Notes: generated by a model not told the origin, from the sequence alone. Counted from the first letter of the stretch, positions 16,265 to 24,832 are shown. The stretch: DNA of 52,077 nucleotides from an uncultured Muribaculaceae bacterium (GCA_944321715.1 CALUMJ010000013.1:1-52077); one strand, 5' to 3'. Numbers and translations: made by a program.

Positions 16265-18769
16265 TCAGATGAACCGCCCGGTGGCACTTTCGGTGCAGCG
16301 GCGAATGTCGTCGGGAGTACCGGTGGCGACGATGCGGCCGCCCTCCTCGCCACCGCCCGGGCCCATGTCGATTACATAGTCGGCCGAGCGTATTACATCT
16401 ATGTCGTGTTCGATGACTACGACAGTGGCTCCACGGTCAATCAGCCGCTGGAATACTTGCAGGAGTGTCCGCACATCGGATGGATGCAGACCGATGGTCG
16501 GTTCGTCAAACACGAATACCGAATCGTCCTGCCCCCTGCCCATCTCGCTGGCCAGCTTGAGACGTTGGGCCTCACCGCCCGAAAGTCCAGGGGTCTGCTC
16601 GCCGAGTGTCAGATACCCGAGTCCGAGGTCATGCAGCACTTGCAGACGCTGACGCACAGTCCGCAGGTCACCACAGGCCACCATTGCATCGTCCACGTCC
16701 ATTGCCATCAGCTCAGGCAGAGAATGAAATGCACCCTCGCTGTTCTCGCGGCGGACACGGTATGCCGCTCTGGAATACCGCGAGCCCCGGCAGTCGGGGC
16801 ATGGAATATCCACATCGGGCAAGAACTGCACATCGAGGCTTATTACCCCCGTGCCGTCGCAGGTCGGGCAGCGCAATCGGCCAGTATTGTAGGAGAAATC
16901 CCCGTCCTTCCACCCTGCGGTCTTGGCATCGGGAGTCTTGGCATAGACTTTGCGCAGCTCGTCGTGGACGTTGGCATAGGTCGCCACGGTCGAACGTATG
17001 TTGATGCCTATGGGCGAAGCGTCTATCAGCTTGGCGTGGCAGATGCCATCGGCGCATATTTCTCGCACGTGTTCGGGCATTTTGCTCCCAGTGGTCATTG
17101 CCTGCAAGGCTGGCACTAGACTCTCCAATATGATGGTAGTCTTGCCCGAACCCGAAACACCTGTCACCACGGTCAGACGCCCCTTGGGAATATCCACCTC
17201 CAAGGGCTTGACTGTGTGTACGGGACCGGTGGACAGGTGTATGCGCCCCTTGGCAAACATCTCCGCCTTCGAAGCTCGCTGCCTGACATTCGCCACAGCA
17301 GTTCCACTCAAAAATGGACCTATCTTCGAGTCATTATTTCGCTCTATATCCTCTATCGGCCCCTCGGCGATTACCCGTCCACCCGCTGAACCTGCTCCCG
17401 GCCCCATCTCTATCAGCCACTCGGCTTCCGAAAGTATCTGTGTGTCATGGTCAACCAGCACAATGGAATTGCCGTCGGCTATAAGGTCGTGCATCACCCC
17501 GGCCAATCCCACGATGTTGGCCGGGTGCAGGCCGATGGAAGGCTCGTCCAGAACGTAGAGTACCCCCGTGGTGCGGTTGCGCACAGCCCGTGCAAGTTGC
17601 ATTCGCTGCCGTTCCCCAGTGGATAGGGTCGAGGCCGCACGGTCGAGGCTCAAGTAGCCCACGCCCAAATCCAACAGTCGCACCGAGGCATCGAGGAAGG
17701 ATTCGCAAATTCGTTCTGCCATCGGACGCATCTCCTCTGGCTGTGAAGCCGGTACACCACGCACCCATTCTACCAATTCTCGCAGGCTCATTCGGCTGGC
17801 TTCGTCGATGGAAATGCCACGGACTTTCGGAGCGCGGGCAGCCTCGGAGAAACGAGAGCCACCGCAGTCGGGGCACGGTCCAGTCTTCAGGAATTTTTCC
17901 ACCCGTTTCATCCCTTTCTCATCCTTGACCTTGGATAAGGCGTTCTGCACAGTATAGACTGCATTGAAATAGGTGAAATCGAGTTCTCCCGCTTGATTGG
18001 AATTCTTCGCATGGTAGAAAATATGCTTCTTCTCGGCCGGTCCGTGGAATACAATCTCTCGCTCCTCGGGGGTGAGCTGGTTGAAAGGCACGTCGGTGCG
18101 TACACCCATCGCCCGGCAGACATCGGTCATAAGCGACCACATCAGTGTATTCCACGGAGCCACGGCACCCTGGTCGATGCTTAGGGTTTCGTCAGGCACG
18201 AGGGTGGCCTCGTCCACGGTGCGGACAGTTCCTGTGCCGTCGCATGTGGGGCAGGCTCCACTGCTGTTGAAGGATAATTCCTCTGCACTGGGGGCGAAAA
18301 AATGCGCCCCACACTCCGGGCATATTAGTTCCAGTCCGGCAGCGACATTCAGCGAAGGCTTCACGTAATGGCTGTTGGGGCAGCGGTGCGAGCCCAGGCG
18401 GGAATAGATTAGGCGCAATATGTTGAGCAGTTCAGTACCCGTTCCAAATGTGCTGCGTATGCCTGGAACGGCTGGACGCTGGTGCATGGCCAAGGCAGCT
18501 GGCACGTACAGCACCTCGTCCACGCTGGCACGGGCGGCCTGGGTCATTCTCCTGCGGGTATAGGTCGAAAGCGACTCCAAATAACGGCGCGACCCCTCGG
18601 CATATAGCACTCCGAGTGCCAGCGAACTCTTGCCCGAGCCTGATACCCCCGCGATGCCGACAATCTTTCCGAGCGGCACGTCCACATCGATGTTTTTCAG
18701 ATTGTGAACTCTCGCTCCGTGCACTTTGATTTTGTCTGGTCTATTATTTTCTTTATTATCTTTTTCCAT
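16265..18769 (-). CDS. UvrA-like ABC ATPase lacking the UvrB-binding domain (UvrA2 type)
   Basis: 834 residues, about 100 shorter than housekeeping UvrA. There are two ABC ATPase halves: Walker A GVSGSGKSS near residue 41 and GVSGSGKTT near 540, with signatures LSTGERQRMQLARA and LSGGEAQRLKLASEMG. Zinc-type motifs are CPECGAHF...CPTCDGTG, CPDCGGSRF and CPTCDGTG...CPDCRGSRY. After the first Walker A the chain runs quickly from the FGTGTELLNILR block to the CPECG motif, leaving no room for the UvrB-interaction domain. This fits UvrA2 proteins, which are linked in other bacteria to tolerance of DNA-binding drugs. It lies between an intact araC and an araC remnant, so it is probably acquired. Confidence 0.9.
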   Translation of the reverse strand: MEKDNKENNRPDKIKVHGARVHNLKNIDVDVPLGKIVGIAGVSGSGKSSLALGVLYAEGSRRYLESLSTYTRRRMTQAARASVDEVLYVPAALAMHQRPAVPGIRSTFGTGTELLNILRLIYSRLGSHRCPNSHYVKPSLNVAAGLELICPECGAHFFAPSAEELSFNSSGACPTCDGTGTVRTVDEATLVPDETLSIDQGAVAPWNTLMWSLMTDVCRAMGVRTDVPFNQLTPEEREIVFHGPAEKKHIFYHAKNSNQAGELDFTYFNAVYTVQNALSKVKDEKGMKRVEKFLKTGPCPDCGGSRFSEAARAPKVRGISIDEASRMSLRELVEWVRGVPASQPEEMRPMAERICESFLDASVRLLDLGVGYLSLDRAASTLSTGERQRMQLARAVRNRTTGVLYVLDEPSIGLHPANIVGLAGVMHDLIADGNSIVLVDHDTQILSEAEWLIEMGPGAGSAGGRVIAEGPIEDIERNNDSKIGPFLSGTAVANVRQRASKAEMFAKGRIHLSTGPVHTVKPLEVDIPKGRLTVVTGVSGSGKTTIILESLVPALQAMTTGSKMPEHVREICADGICHAKLIDASPIGINIRSTVATYANVHDELRKVYAKTPDAKTAGWKDGDFSYNTGRLRCPTCDGTGVISLDVQFLPDVDIPCPDCRGSRYSRAAYRVRRENSEGAFHSLPELMAMDVDDAMVACGDLRTVRQRLQVLHDLGLGYLTLGEQTPGLSGGEAQRLKLASEMGRGQDDSVFVFDEPTIGLHPSDVRTLLQVFQRLIDRGATVVVIEHDIDVIRSADYVIDMGPGGGEEGGRIVATGTPDDIRRCTESATGRFI

Positions 18770-18809
18770 AATTTCACGAATGCAATGCTCTCACCTCAAT
18801 ATCAAATAG

Positions 18810-19670
18810 CTACATGATTGCGGCAACTGCCGTCGGTGCTATGCCATATCGTTTCTTAAACGCTGCCGAGAAATGCGACTGGTTCTTAAAACCTACTTTC
18901 GCATAAACATCCACGACTTTGCTTCCGCTCTCTTGCATCATGGCATACGCCACTTCGAGCCGTTTGCGTATTAGCCATTTCTCGGGAGTCAGGTCGCTTA
19001 TTTTCTTGAAATCGCGCTTGAATGTGGCAAGGCTTCTGCCAGTGTAGTGCGCCAAGTCGTCGATTGATAAGTCATACATGTAATTCTTGTCCATGAAATC
19101 GAGAATGTCGATTTTCCATGGCTCGTTGAAGTCAAACAGTGTAGGAGCAAATCGCTTGTCGATGTGCAGCAACGCCAGCAAGCCTTCTTGCAGCTTCAGG
19201 TGCATGAAGTCGTCCGATGGTTTCACTTCGGGGTCGAAAAAAGGCACCAACGATGTAAAAAGGCTCGTGATTTCGGCTGTTTTGGGCAACTTTATTACCC
19301 CTCTCTTGAGTTTCGGGGTATCGGCTGGCACCTTGTTTTGCCCCAATTTCGAGTACATCTCCCTCAGGAAGTTGCGGGTGAAGTTGAGGAAAATGCCGCA
19401 GTAACGTTCGCCGTTTGCGGTCTTCTTGTACATCGTGATTTGGTGGTCGCGTGGGATATACACGCACTCGCCCTTGCCCACGTGGATTTGTTTCGAGCCA
19501 TTGTCTAAAACCATTTCACCCGAATACACATAGTTCATTGCATACTCGCGCGAGCGGTGTATGCATCCGCTCACGTCGTCGTAGAAGAAACTGTAGAATA
19601 TGTCTTCATAGTTGAATATGAGTTTCATCGGCTCATCACCTTTGCCGCTTGCCTGTAGTTCTTGTTCCAT
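18810..19670 (-). CDS. AraC family transcriptional regulator
   Basis: 286 residues: an N-terminal cupin-like sensing domain (VGKGECVYIPRDHQ near residue 65) and a C-terminal double helix-turn-helix (SIDDLAHYTGRSLATFKRDFKK, then VYAKVGFKNQSHFSAAFKKRYG near the end). The effector is unknown. It precedes uvrA by 40 bp on the same strand and is divergent from the metallo-beta-lactamase-fold gene, so either that gene or the downstream oxidoreductase operon may be its target. Its -7 box TAATTTTG is at 19695-19702. The 3' end is duplicated as the decayed fragment at 16178-16262. Confidence 0.92.
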   Translation of the reverse strand: MEQELQASGKGDEPMKLIFNYEDIFYSFFYDDVSGCIHRSREYAMNYVYSGEMVLDNGSKQIHVGKGECVYIPRDHQITMYKKTANGERYCGIFLNFTRNFLREMYSKLGQNKVPADTPKLKRGVIKLPKTAEITSLFTSLVPFFDPEVKPSDDFMHLKLQEGLLALLHIDKRFAPTLFDFNEPWKIDILDFMDKNYMYDLSIDDLAHYTGRSLATFKRDFKKISDLTPEKWLIRKRLEVAYAMMQESGSKVVDVYAKVGFKNQSHFSAAFKKRYGIAPTAVAAIM

Positions 19671-19694
19671 ATAAATGTGTTGCTGTTATTGTCG

Positions 19695-19702
19695 CAAAAT
19701 TA
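19695..19702 (-). promoter_or_regulatory. -7 box of the AraC gene (TAATTTTG)
   Basis: Minus-strand TAATTTTG, 25 bp before the ATG. It is divergent from the promoter at 19767. Confidence 0.6.
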
Positions 19703-19766
19703 CAAATATTGCAATTTCTTGTTGTATGTTCACGCTTTAAAATGCTGGCGGAATATCCAAATTTGT

Positions 19767-19774
19767 TACATTTG
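19767..19774 (+). promoter_or_regulatory. -7 box of the MBL-fold gene (TACATTTG)
   Basis: TACATTTG lies 29 bp before the ATG at 19803. The ~65 bp between this box and the AraC gene's box is a likely site for AraC binding. Confidence 0.6.
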
Positions 19775-19802
19775 CACACAATATTAAAACAATATAATAA
19801 AT

Positions 19803-20711
19803 ATGAAGCATAGCATATTATTGATGGCGGCAGCATTGCTGTCGGTGTGTGCTACATCGTGTGGCAACACTTCGAGTAATGCAGGTGGTGAGTTGCCTGT
19901 ACCTGTGGTTGAATCGGTTGCCGATGGTGTGGCTTCGGTGAAAGTCGATTCGGCAACAACGTTAATAACCCTGCGCGACAATGCACTGCCGGCAACCCAG
20001 CCCAACAGCCTGTTTTATGGTCTTGACAACAAGGATTCGGCTCTTGTAGAGCAATTGTCGCCAAGTGGCAGTGTGCCATCGTCGGTGCATGCGTTTTTGG
20101 TACGGAAAGACAATAAACTCGCGCTTTTCGACACAGGCAATGGCATCGCCAAGGGTGGAATGTTGCTTGCACGGCTCGACTCTGTAGGTTTCGGCCCCGA
20201 GAATATCGATTATGTGATATTGACGCACATGCACGGCGACCACATAGGTGGAATGCTAAGTGGCGACAGCGTGGTGTTTACACGTGCACAGGTGTATATA
20301 CCGCAAGTGGAATATGAATATTGGCTTACCCAATCGTCGGCAAATGGGCAACTTGCAGTGAAGACAGTCGAAGCGTATGGCGACCGTGTGCATTTGTTCA
20401 GCTATACCGATACCACGGCTCTGCCATTAGGCATACGTGCAATGGCGGCTATCGGGCATACGCCTGGCCACACTGCCTACCGTGTGGGCGAAAGGCTGAT
20501 GATTGCTGGCGACCTGATGCATGGTTATGATTTGCAGCGGCAAAATATGGATATATCGCCGCGCTACGACATTAATCCCGAGCAGGCTGCAGCGACGCGC
20601 AAATTTTTCTTCGGCTTTGCGGCGCGCAAGCACATGGTCATTGCCGGTATGCACCTGCCTGGCAATGGTGTGCTTATGGAAGCACCTTCTGTCCCTGAAA
20701 GTGCCGAGTAA
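19803..20711 (+). CDS. MBL-fold metallohydrolase lipoprotein
   Basis: 302 residues. The lipoprotein signal MKHSILLMAAALLSVCATSC has its acylated Cys at residue 20. The metallo-beta-lactamase fold is shown by THMHGDHIGG near residue 141 (HxHxDH), a later His in IGHTPGHTAYR near 220, Asp in IAGDLMHG near 238 and a final His in GMHLPGNG near 280. Most relatives of this shape are quorum-quenching lactonase-like or general hydrolases; there is no reason to call it a beta-lactamase. It is expected in the periplasm or at the outer surface. It is divergent from the AraC gene and may be controlled by it. Confidence 0.9.
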   Translation: MKHSILLMAAALLSVCATSCGNTSSNAGGELPVPVVESVADGVASVKVDSATTLITLRDNALPATQPNSLFYGLDNKDSALVEQLSPSGSVPSSVHAFLVRKDNKLALFDTGNGIAKGGMLLARLDSVGFGPENIDYVILTHMHGDHIGGMLSGDSVVFTRAQVYIPQVEYEYWLTQSSANGQLAVKTVEAYGDRVHLFSYTDTTALPLGIRAMAAIGHTPGHTAYRVGERLMIAGDLMHGYDLQRQNMDISPRYDINPEQAAATRKFFFGFAARKHMVIAGMHLPGNGVLMEAPSVPESAE

Positions 20712-20759
20712 ACGGTAATAAACATATCACTGCACAGACGGCAGCAATATATATAATAT

Positions 20760-20805
20760 CCATCTCACAAGGGTACACGGTTTCGTAGTGTTGCTTGTGA
20801 GATGG
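20760..20805. terminator. Bidirectional terminator hairpin
   Basis: CCATCTCACAAG and CTTGTGAGATGG form a perfect 12-bp stem, followed by ATTATTTTTA on the plus strand. It lies between the convergent MBL-fold and GYF-domain genes. Confidence 0.75.
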
Positions 20806-20812
20806 ATTATTT

Positions 20813-21439
20813 TTATAGCAAACCCATCAATGGGGCTATTGCCGAGTAGAACGAAATCCACACCAACCCGAGTGCGATTGACAGCTGGCACCACAATGCC
20901 GAGAGTTCGCTGTATTTTTCGGCTTTTTCATATAGGCCCATGTCGTATTTTGAACGCACTTGGGCGGCATATACTATCGCAATGATTCCCAATATCTGGC
21001 AGCAAAGCACGGTGACGATGATTGCCCATGCCAAGTTGGTAGGTGGGCATGGGGGCAATTGGCTTTGTGGCGGCATTATGGGTTGTGGTTGCGGTGGCAT
21101 GTATTGTGGTGCATATTGTGGCTGTGGCTGCACGCAGGGAGTTTCGGCTGGAGGGGCTGGCATTTCGGGCGGCATGGCACTGTTATCGGCCGCAGGCTGT
21201 CCGTCGTTATCAGCTTCGTGCGGTGCGGAATCTCCGTTTGCTGCGGCATCGTTTCCTTCGGTGTCGGGTGCTATGGTGGAGGCAAAGAGATGCGACAATT
21301 CAGCCACTTCGCTGGCTTTTACCCAGTCTTCAAGTCCTTCGCGCCACACGTATGTGTCGCCGGTAATTCCCATTTGGGCAAGCTCGTCGATTTGCATCGG
21401 GCCCTGTTGCTTCCCGTCTATATGTACCCAGTATTGCAT
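20813..21439 (-). CDS. GYF-domain / CD225 (dispanin)-like membrane protein
   Basis: 208 residues in three parts. The N-terminal GYF_2 domain (about 1-52) has WVHIDGKQQGPMQIDEL and TYVWREGLEDWVKASE. A low-complexity Pro/Gln/Met linker follows (about 60-125). The C-terminal membrane part has two hydrophobic segments separated by a short basic-acidic loop (NLAWAIIVTVLCCQILGIIA, VYAAQVRSKYD, then LGLVWISFYSAIAPLMGLL), which matches the CD225/dispanin architecture. GYF domains bind proline-rich peptides in eukaryotes; the bacterial role is unknown. The protein is probably in the inner membrane with GYF in the cytosol. The -7 box TAATTTTG is at 21467-21474. Confidence 0.8.
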   Translation of the reverse strand: MQYWVHIDGKQQGPMQIDELAQMGITGDTYVWREGLEDWVKASEVAELSHLFASTIAPDTEGNDAAANGDSAPHEADNDGQPAADNSAMPPEMPAPPAETPCVQPQPQYAPQYMPPQPQPIMPPQSQLPPCPPTNLAWAIIVTVLCCQILGIIAIVYAAQVRSKYDMGLYEKAEKYSELSALWCQLSIALGLVWISFYSAIAPLMGLL

Positions 21440-21466
21440 AATTTTAATTTCTAAGTATTAACATCA

Positions 21467-21474
21467 CAAAATTA
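21467..21474 (-). promoter_or_regulatory. -7 box of the GYF-domain gene (TAATTTTG)
   Basis: Minus-strand TAATTTTG, 28 bp before the ATG. Confidence 0.55.
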
Positions 21475-21587
21475 GCAAATTCCACTGTAGCAATATATAG
21501 TTGTAGCTAAATTTTTGCACCTGCAAGTGCTGGTGATGCGAAATAATGGGCGACTATATATTGCAAACCACTAATTTTTGATAATGC

Positions 21588-21658
21588 AGGCAGCGTTTCG
21601 GCAATGCAAAAATCAACTCTTTGATTTTTTGCGTTGCGCTTAACTTGCACTATATTTG
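21588..21658 (+). promoter_or_regulatory. Hairpin-promoter module upstream of tsaB
   Basis: GCAATGCAAAAATCAA (21601-21616) pairs with TTGATTTTTTGCGTTGC (21621-21637), with one bulge and one G.T. The stem is followed by GCTTAACTTGCAC and the -7 box TATATTTG at 21651-21658; tsaB's ATG is at 21681. The order of parts and several bases (TCGGCAA, A-run stem, TTGCxCT, ACTTxCACTATATTTG) match the 85-bp repeat unit upstream of nnr. The stem lies upstream of the -7 box and between divergent genes, so it is not a terminator of either. Confidence 0.65.
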
Positions 21659-21680
21659 CACAAAATTCATAGAATAGAAA

Positions 21681-22385
21681 ATGGCAACGATATTGAACAT
21701 TGAAACTTCGACCGACGTTTGCTCGGTGGCATTGACGCAAGATGGAATGGTGCTTGAACATCATGAAGATTATGACGGACGCAATCATGCGGTGGTATTG
21801 AGCCGCTTTGTCGAGAGTTGCGTCACGTATGCACGCACCCGCCAGCTTGCGATTGATGCGGTTGCGGTGAGCATCGGCCCGGGGTCTTACACGGGGCTTC
21901 GCATCGGGCTTTCCGAGGCTAAGGGGCTGTGTTTCGGGTTGTCGGTGCCACTCATTGGTGTCAATACGTTGCAACTGTTGGCAGTGTCGGCGATGTTTTC
22001 CAATTTTTTCGACGATGACAATCTGCTATATGTACCGATGCTCGACGCCCGTCGCAAGGAGGTGTACACGGCTGTCTATACGCCGGCATTGGAGGCCATG
22101 CTCGAACCACAGCCTATGGTGCTTGATGCCTCGTCGCTCACAGAGTTTCGCAAGGGCCACACATTGGTGCTGATGGGCAACGGTGCTGGCAAGGCGCGTG
22201 AAATTCTATCGTCAGCCGGCGAGGGCGAGAAGCTGCATTTCCTGCCCGACGTTAAGCCAGTGGCAATGGAGATGATGGCACTCGCCGAGAAGCACTTCCG
22301 CGAGGGTCGCTTCTTGGACGTAGCCTATTCCACTCCCTTGTACCTCAAGGAATTCCAAGCCACCACGCCCAAGAAGATGTTTTAG
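21681..22385 (+). CDS. tsaB: tRNA threonylcarbamoyladenosine biosynthesis protein TsaB
   Basis: 234 residues of the ASKHA-fold TsaB family. The N-terminal phosphate-binding strand ILNIETSTDVCSVAL and the signature VSIGPGSYTGLRIGLSEAKGL near residues 66-86 are diagnostic. TsaB forms the TsaB-TsaD-TsaE complex that transfers the threonylcarbamoyl group to A37 of ANN-decoding tRNAs. It is cytosolic. It is transcribed alone from the hairpin-promoter module at 21588-21658, and the stop codon is followed within 7 bp by a foldback element. Confidence 0.95.
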   Translation: MATILNIETSTDVCSVALTQDGMVLEHHEDYDGRNHAVVLSRFVESCVTYARTRQLAIDAVAVSIGPGSYTGLRIGLSEAKGLCFGLSVPLIGVNTLQLLAVSAMFSNFFDDDNLLYVPMLDARRKEVYTAVYTPALEAMLEPQPMVLDASSLTEFRKGHTLVLMGNGAGKAREILSSAGEGEKLHFLPDVKPVAMEMMALAEKHFREGRFLDVAYSTPLYLKEFQATTPKKMF

Positions 22386-22391
22386 CGGGTG

Positions 22392-22590
22392 TTTTAAGAA
22401 ACTGTTTTGAATTTTTACAGAAAAAATTTAAGGGAAGTTCTTTGTCCATGTTTTGAGAGTCTTTTCAGACGCTTTAGATTATTTTTTTCAATGTTTAGCT
22501 CTTTAGACGTATTCAAAAAATAATCAAAATCGCCTTGAAAATCCATCTCAAACCATTGAACAAAAAAAGTAAAACAGTTTCTAAAATAGG
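22392..22590. mobile_element. Foldback (MITE-like) element with long imperfect inverted arms
   Basis: TTTTAAGAAACTGTTTT (22392-22408) and AAAACAGTTTCTAAAAT near 22571-22587 are inverted ends. The arms continue to pair inward: ATGTTTTGAGAG against the complement of CTCAAACCAT, and GATTATTTTTT against AAAAAATAATC. The left arm carries about 30 extra bases. It has no coding potential. It lies right after tsaB. This looks like a non-autonomous foldback element or a fused pair of IS ends; the parent IS is not identifiable here. The rest of the gap (22591-22793) holds one small match to the REP palindrome (gacgcacggctcgt, 22610-22623) and nothing else I can name. Confidence 0.6.
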
Positions 22591-22793
22591 TTTTCACCCA
22601 TGTTGTTGTGACGCACGGCTCGTACACACCGAATTTACATATTGGTGCAGCCTCTTAACCGCGTTGTGGCTCGGCTGTAAAGTTGGCGTTTGGTGTGGTT
22701 GTGTGGCAACGATGGTTTATATTAGCACTATTATTGTTTCAAAAAATATGTTTTTTGAAACGGAAAGATAGGCGTTGATTTTATTTTTTATCG

Positions 22794-22801
22794 TATCTTT
22801 G
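22794..22801 (+). promoter_or_regulatory. -7 box of the DUF4290 gene (TATCTTTG)
   Basis: TATCTTTG, 25 bp before the ATG at 22826; probably the promoter of DUF4290-murA-rimM. Confidence 0.6.
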
Positions 22802-22825
22802 CCAGTGTATTTTATAATACTGTAG

Positions 22826-23428
22826 ATGAATTTAGAATATAACACCCAAAAGGAGAAATTGATTTTGCCCGAGTATGGGCGCAATGTGCAACAAATGGTG
22901 GACTACTGTGTGACTATACCCGACCGCGAGGAACGCACAAGGTGTGCCTACACGATAGTGCAAATCATGGGCAACTTGTTTCCGCAAATCAGGGACTCGG
23001 ACGACTACAAGCACAAATTGTGGGACCATTTGGCAATAATGTCGGACTTCAAGCTCGACATCGATTTCCCCTATGAAGTGGTGAAAAAGGAAAACTTGCT
23101 AAGTAAGCCCGAGAAAGTAGAGTATAAGCTCGACCATATAAAATACCGCCACTACGGCAAACTTATCGAGCAGATGATTGCCGAGGCATGCAAGTACCCC
23201 GAGGGTGCCGAGCGTGACGCACTCGTGTCGCTTATAGCCAACCACATGAAGAAGCAGATTTTCTCAATCAACAAAGAAGGTGTGGACGATGAAAAAATTT
23301 TGAAAGACTTGTACCACTATTCGCATGGGAAAATCAACCTTGATGCTGCAACCTACAAGTTGCGCGAGTTTAAGGAAGCCCCTGCCGCAGCCCCTGCTGC
23401 AAGCAACAAGAAGAAAAAGAAAAAATAA
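22826..23428 (+). CDS. DUF4290 domain-containing protein
   Basis: 200 residues, recognised as the Bacteroidota-wide DUF4290 family by its start (MNLEYNTQKEKLILPEYGRNVQQMV) and the LWDHLAIMSDFKLDIDFPY block near residue 68. The fold is mostly helical and cytosolic; the function is not established. The C-terminus is a low-complexity Ala/Pro segment ending in a Lys run (EAPAAAPAAS then six lysines), which may contact nucleic acid or membrane. It precedes murA by 96 bp on the same strand, and the DUF4290-murA-rimM order suggests one transcript. Confidence 0.85.
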   Translation: MNLEYNTQKEKLILPEYGRNVQQMVDYCVTIPDREERTRCAYTIVQIMGNLFPQIRDSDDYKHKLWDHLAIMSDFKLDIDFPYEVVKKENLLSKPEKVEYKLDHIKYRHYGKLIEQMIAEACKYPEGAERDALVSLIANHMKKQIFSINKEGVDDEKILKDLYHYSHGKINLDAATYKLREFKEAPAAAPAASNKKKKKK

Positions 23429-23524
23429 ACTGCGCCCCCCATTGCAGGCGCTATCAATGCTCACGACCGACACCACACACATAACGCAAGAAAGTAATTA
23501 CTAACCTAATAACATGCAAAAGCC

Positions 23525-24832
23525 ATGAGTACGTTTGTCGTTGAAGGAGGCCACCAGATGAGTGGCGAAATTATTCCGCAAGGTGCCAAAAATGAGGCAT
23601 TGCAAATATTGTGTGCCACGTTGTTGACCGATGATGTGGTGACAGTCCATAACTTGCCCGACATCCTCGATGTGAACAACCTTATTTCGTTGCTGAAAGA
23701 CATCGGTGTCGAGGTGGTTCGCACTGGTGAATCATCATACACATTCCAAGCCAAGAACATAAACATTGCATATCTCGAAACTCCCGAGTTTTGTAAAAAA
23801 ATGTCGTCGCTGCGTGGCTCGGTGATGATTGTCGGGCCGCTGTTGGCCCGGTTTGGATATGCAATATTGCCAAAACCGGGAGGCGACAAGATTGGACGCC
23901 GCCGCTTGGACACGCATTTCCAAGGGATAATGAAACTTGGTGCCACATTTGAGTATGATGCCGACCGCAAATTGTATGAAATCCGTGCCGAGAAGTTGCG
24001 TGGAACTTATATGCTGCTCGACGAGGCATCGGTGACCGGAACGGCCAACATATTGATGGCGGCAGTCCTCGCCGAAGGCGAAACTACTATATACAATGCC
24101 GCTTGCGAACCCTATTTGCAACAACTCTCCAAGATGCTTGTGGCAATGGGGGCGAATATCAGTGGCATCGGGTCTAACTTGTTGACGGTGCATGGCGTGG
24201 CAAGCCTCCACGGATGTGAACACACCATACTGCCCGACATGATTGAAGTGGGCAGTTTCATAGGAATGGCTGCCATGACAGGCTCGGATATAATGTTGAA
24301 AAATGTGTCAATCAAGGATTTGGGAATAATCCCCGATAGCTTCAAGCGGCTCGGTATAAAGCTCGATGTCGAGGGTGATGACATCCATATCCCGGCACAA
24401 GACGTATATGAAATAGAAACTTTCATCGATGGCTCAATCATGACTATTGCCGATGCCCCCTGGCCGGGATTGACCCCCGACTTGCTGAGCGTGATGCTGG
24501 TGGTGGCGACACAGGCCAAGGGCAGTGTGCTGATACACCAAAAGATGTTTGAAAGCCGACTGTTCTTTGTTGACAAACTTATCGACATGGGTGCGCAAAT
24601 CATATTGTGCGACCCGCACCGCGCCGCAGTCATCGGACTTGGCCGCCGCAACTCGTTGCGTGCGTCCAATATGGTTTCGCCCGACATACGTGCAGGTATA
24701 GCATTGTTGCTCGCTGCGATGTCGGCAAGGGGTACAAGCTATATCCACAACATCGACCAGATTGACCGTGGATACCAGAACATCGACAAGCGGCTCAATG
24801 CCATCGGAGCTAACATTATAAGAACTTCATGA
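23525..24832 (+). CDS. murA: UDP-N-acetylglucosamine 1-carboxyvinyltransferase MurA (Asp-type active site)
   Basis: 435 residues of the EPSP-synthase fold, catalysing the first committed step of peptidoglycan synthesis (enolpyruvyl transfer from PEP to UDP-GlcNAc). Markers are GAKNEALQILCA near residue 20 and GPLLARFGYAILPKPGGDKIGRRRLD near 104-129. The residue equivalent to Cys115 of E. coli MurA is Asp here (D121, codon 23885-23887). Asp at this position is active but is not alkylated by fosfomycin, so intrinsic resistance of the target is expected. The stop overlaps the rimM start (ATGA). Confidence 0.96.
   Translation: MSTFVVEGGHQMSGEIIPQGAKNEALQILCATLLTDDVVTVHNLPDILDVNNLISLLKDIGVEVVRTGESSYTFQAKNINIAYLETPEFCKKMSSLRGSVMIVGPLLARFGYAILPKPGGDKIGRRRLDTHFQGIMKLGATFEYDADRKLYEIRAEKLRGTYMLLDEASVTGTANILMAAVLAEGETTIYNAACEPYLQQLSKMLVAMGANISGIGSNLLTVHGVASLHGCEHTILPDMIEVGSFIGMAAMTGSDIMLKNVSIKDLGIIPDSFKRLGIKLDVEGDDIHIPAQDVYEIETFIDGSIMTIADAPWPGLTPDLLSVMLVVATQAKGSVLIHQKMFESRLFFVDKLIDMGAQIILCDPHRAAVIGLGRRNSLRASNMVSPDIRAGIALLLAAMSARGTSYIHNIDQIDRGYQNIDKRLNAIGANIIRTS

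Noticed and set aside
19803-20711. Beta-lactamase resistance gene
   Set aside because: The HxHxDH fold is shared by many hydrolases; nothing here points to beta-lactam hydrolysis.
22610-22624. Another copy of the REP palindrome
   Set aside because: Only about 14 bases match (gacgcacggctcgt) with no second arm; at best a worn trace.
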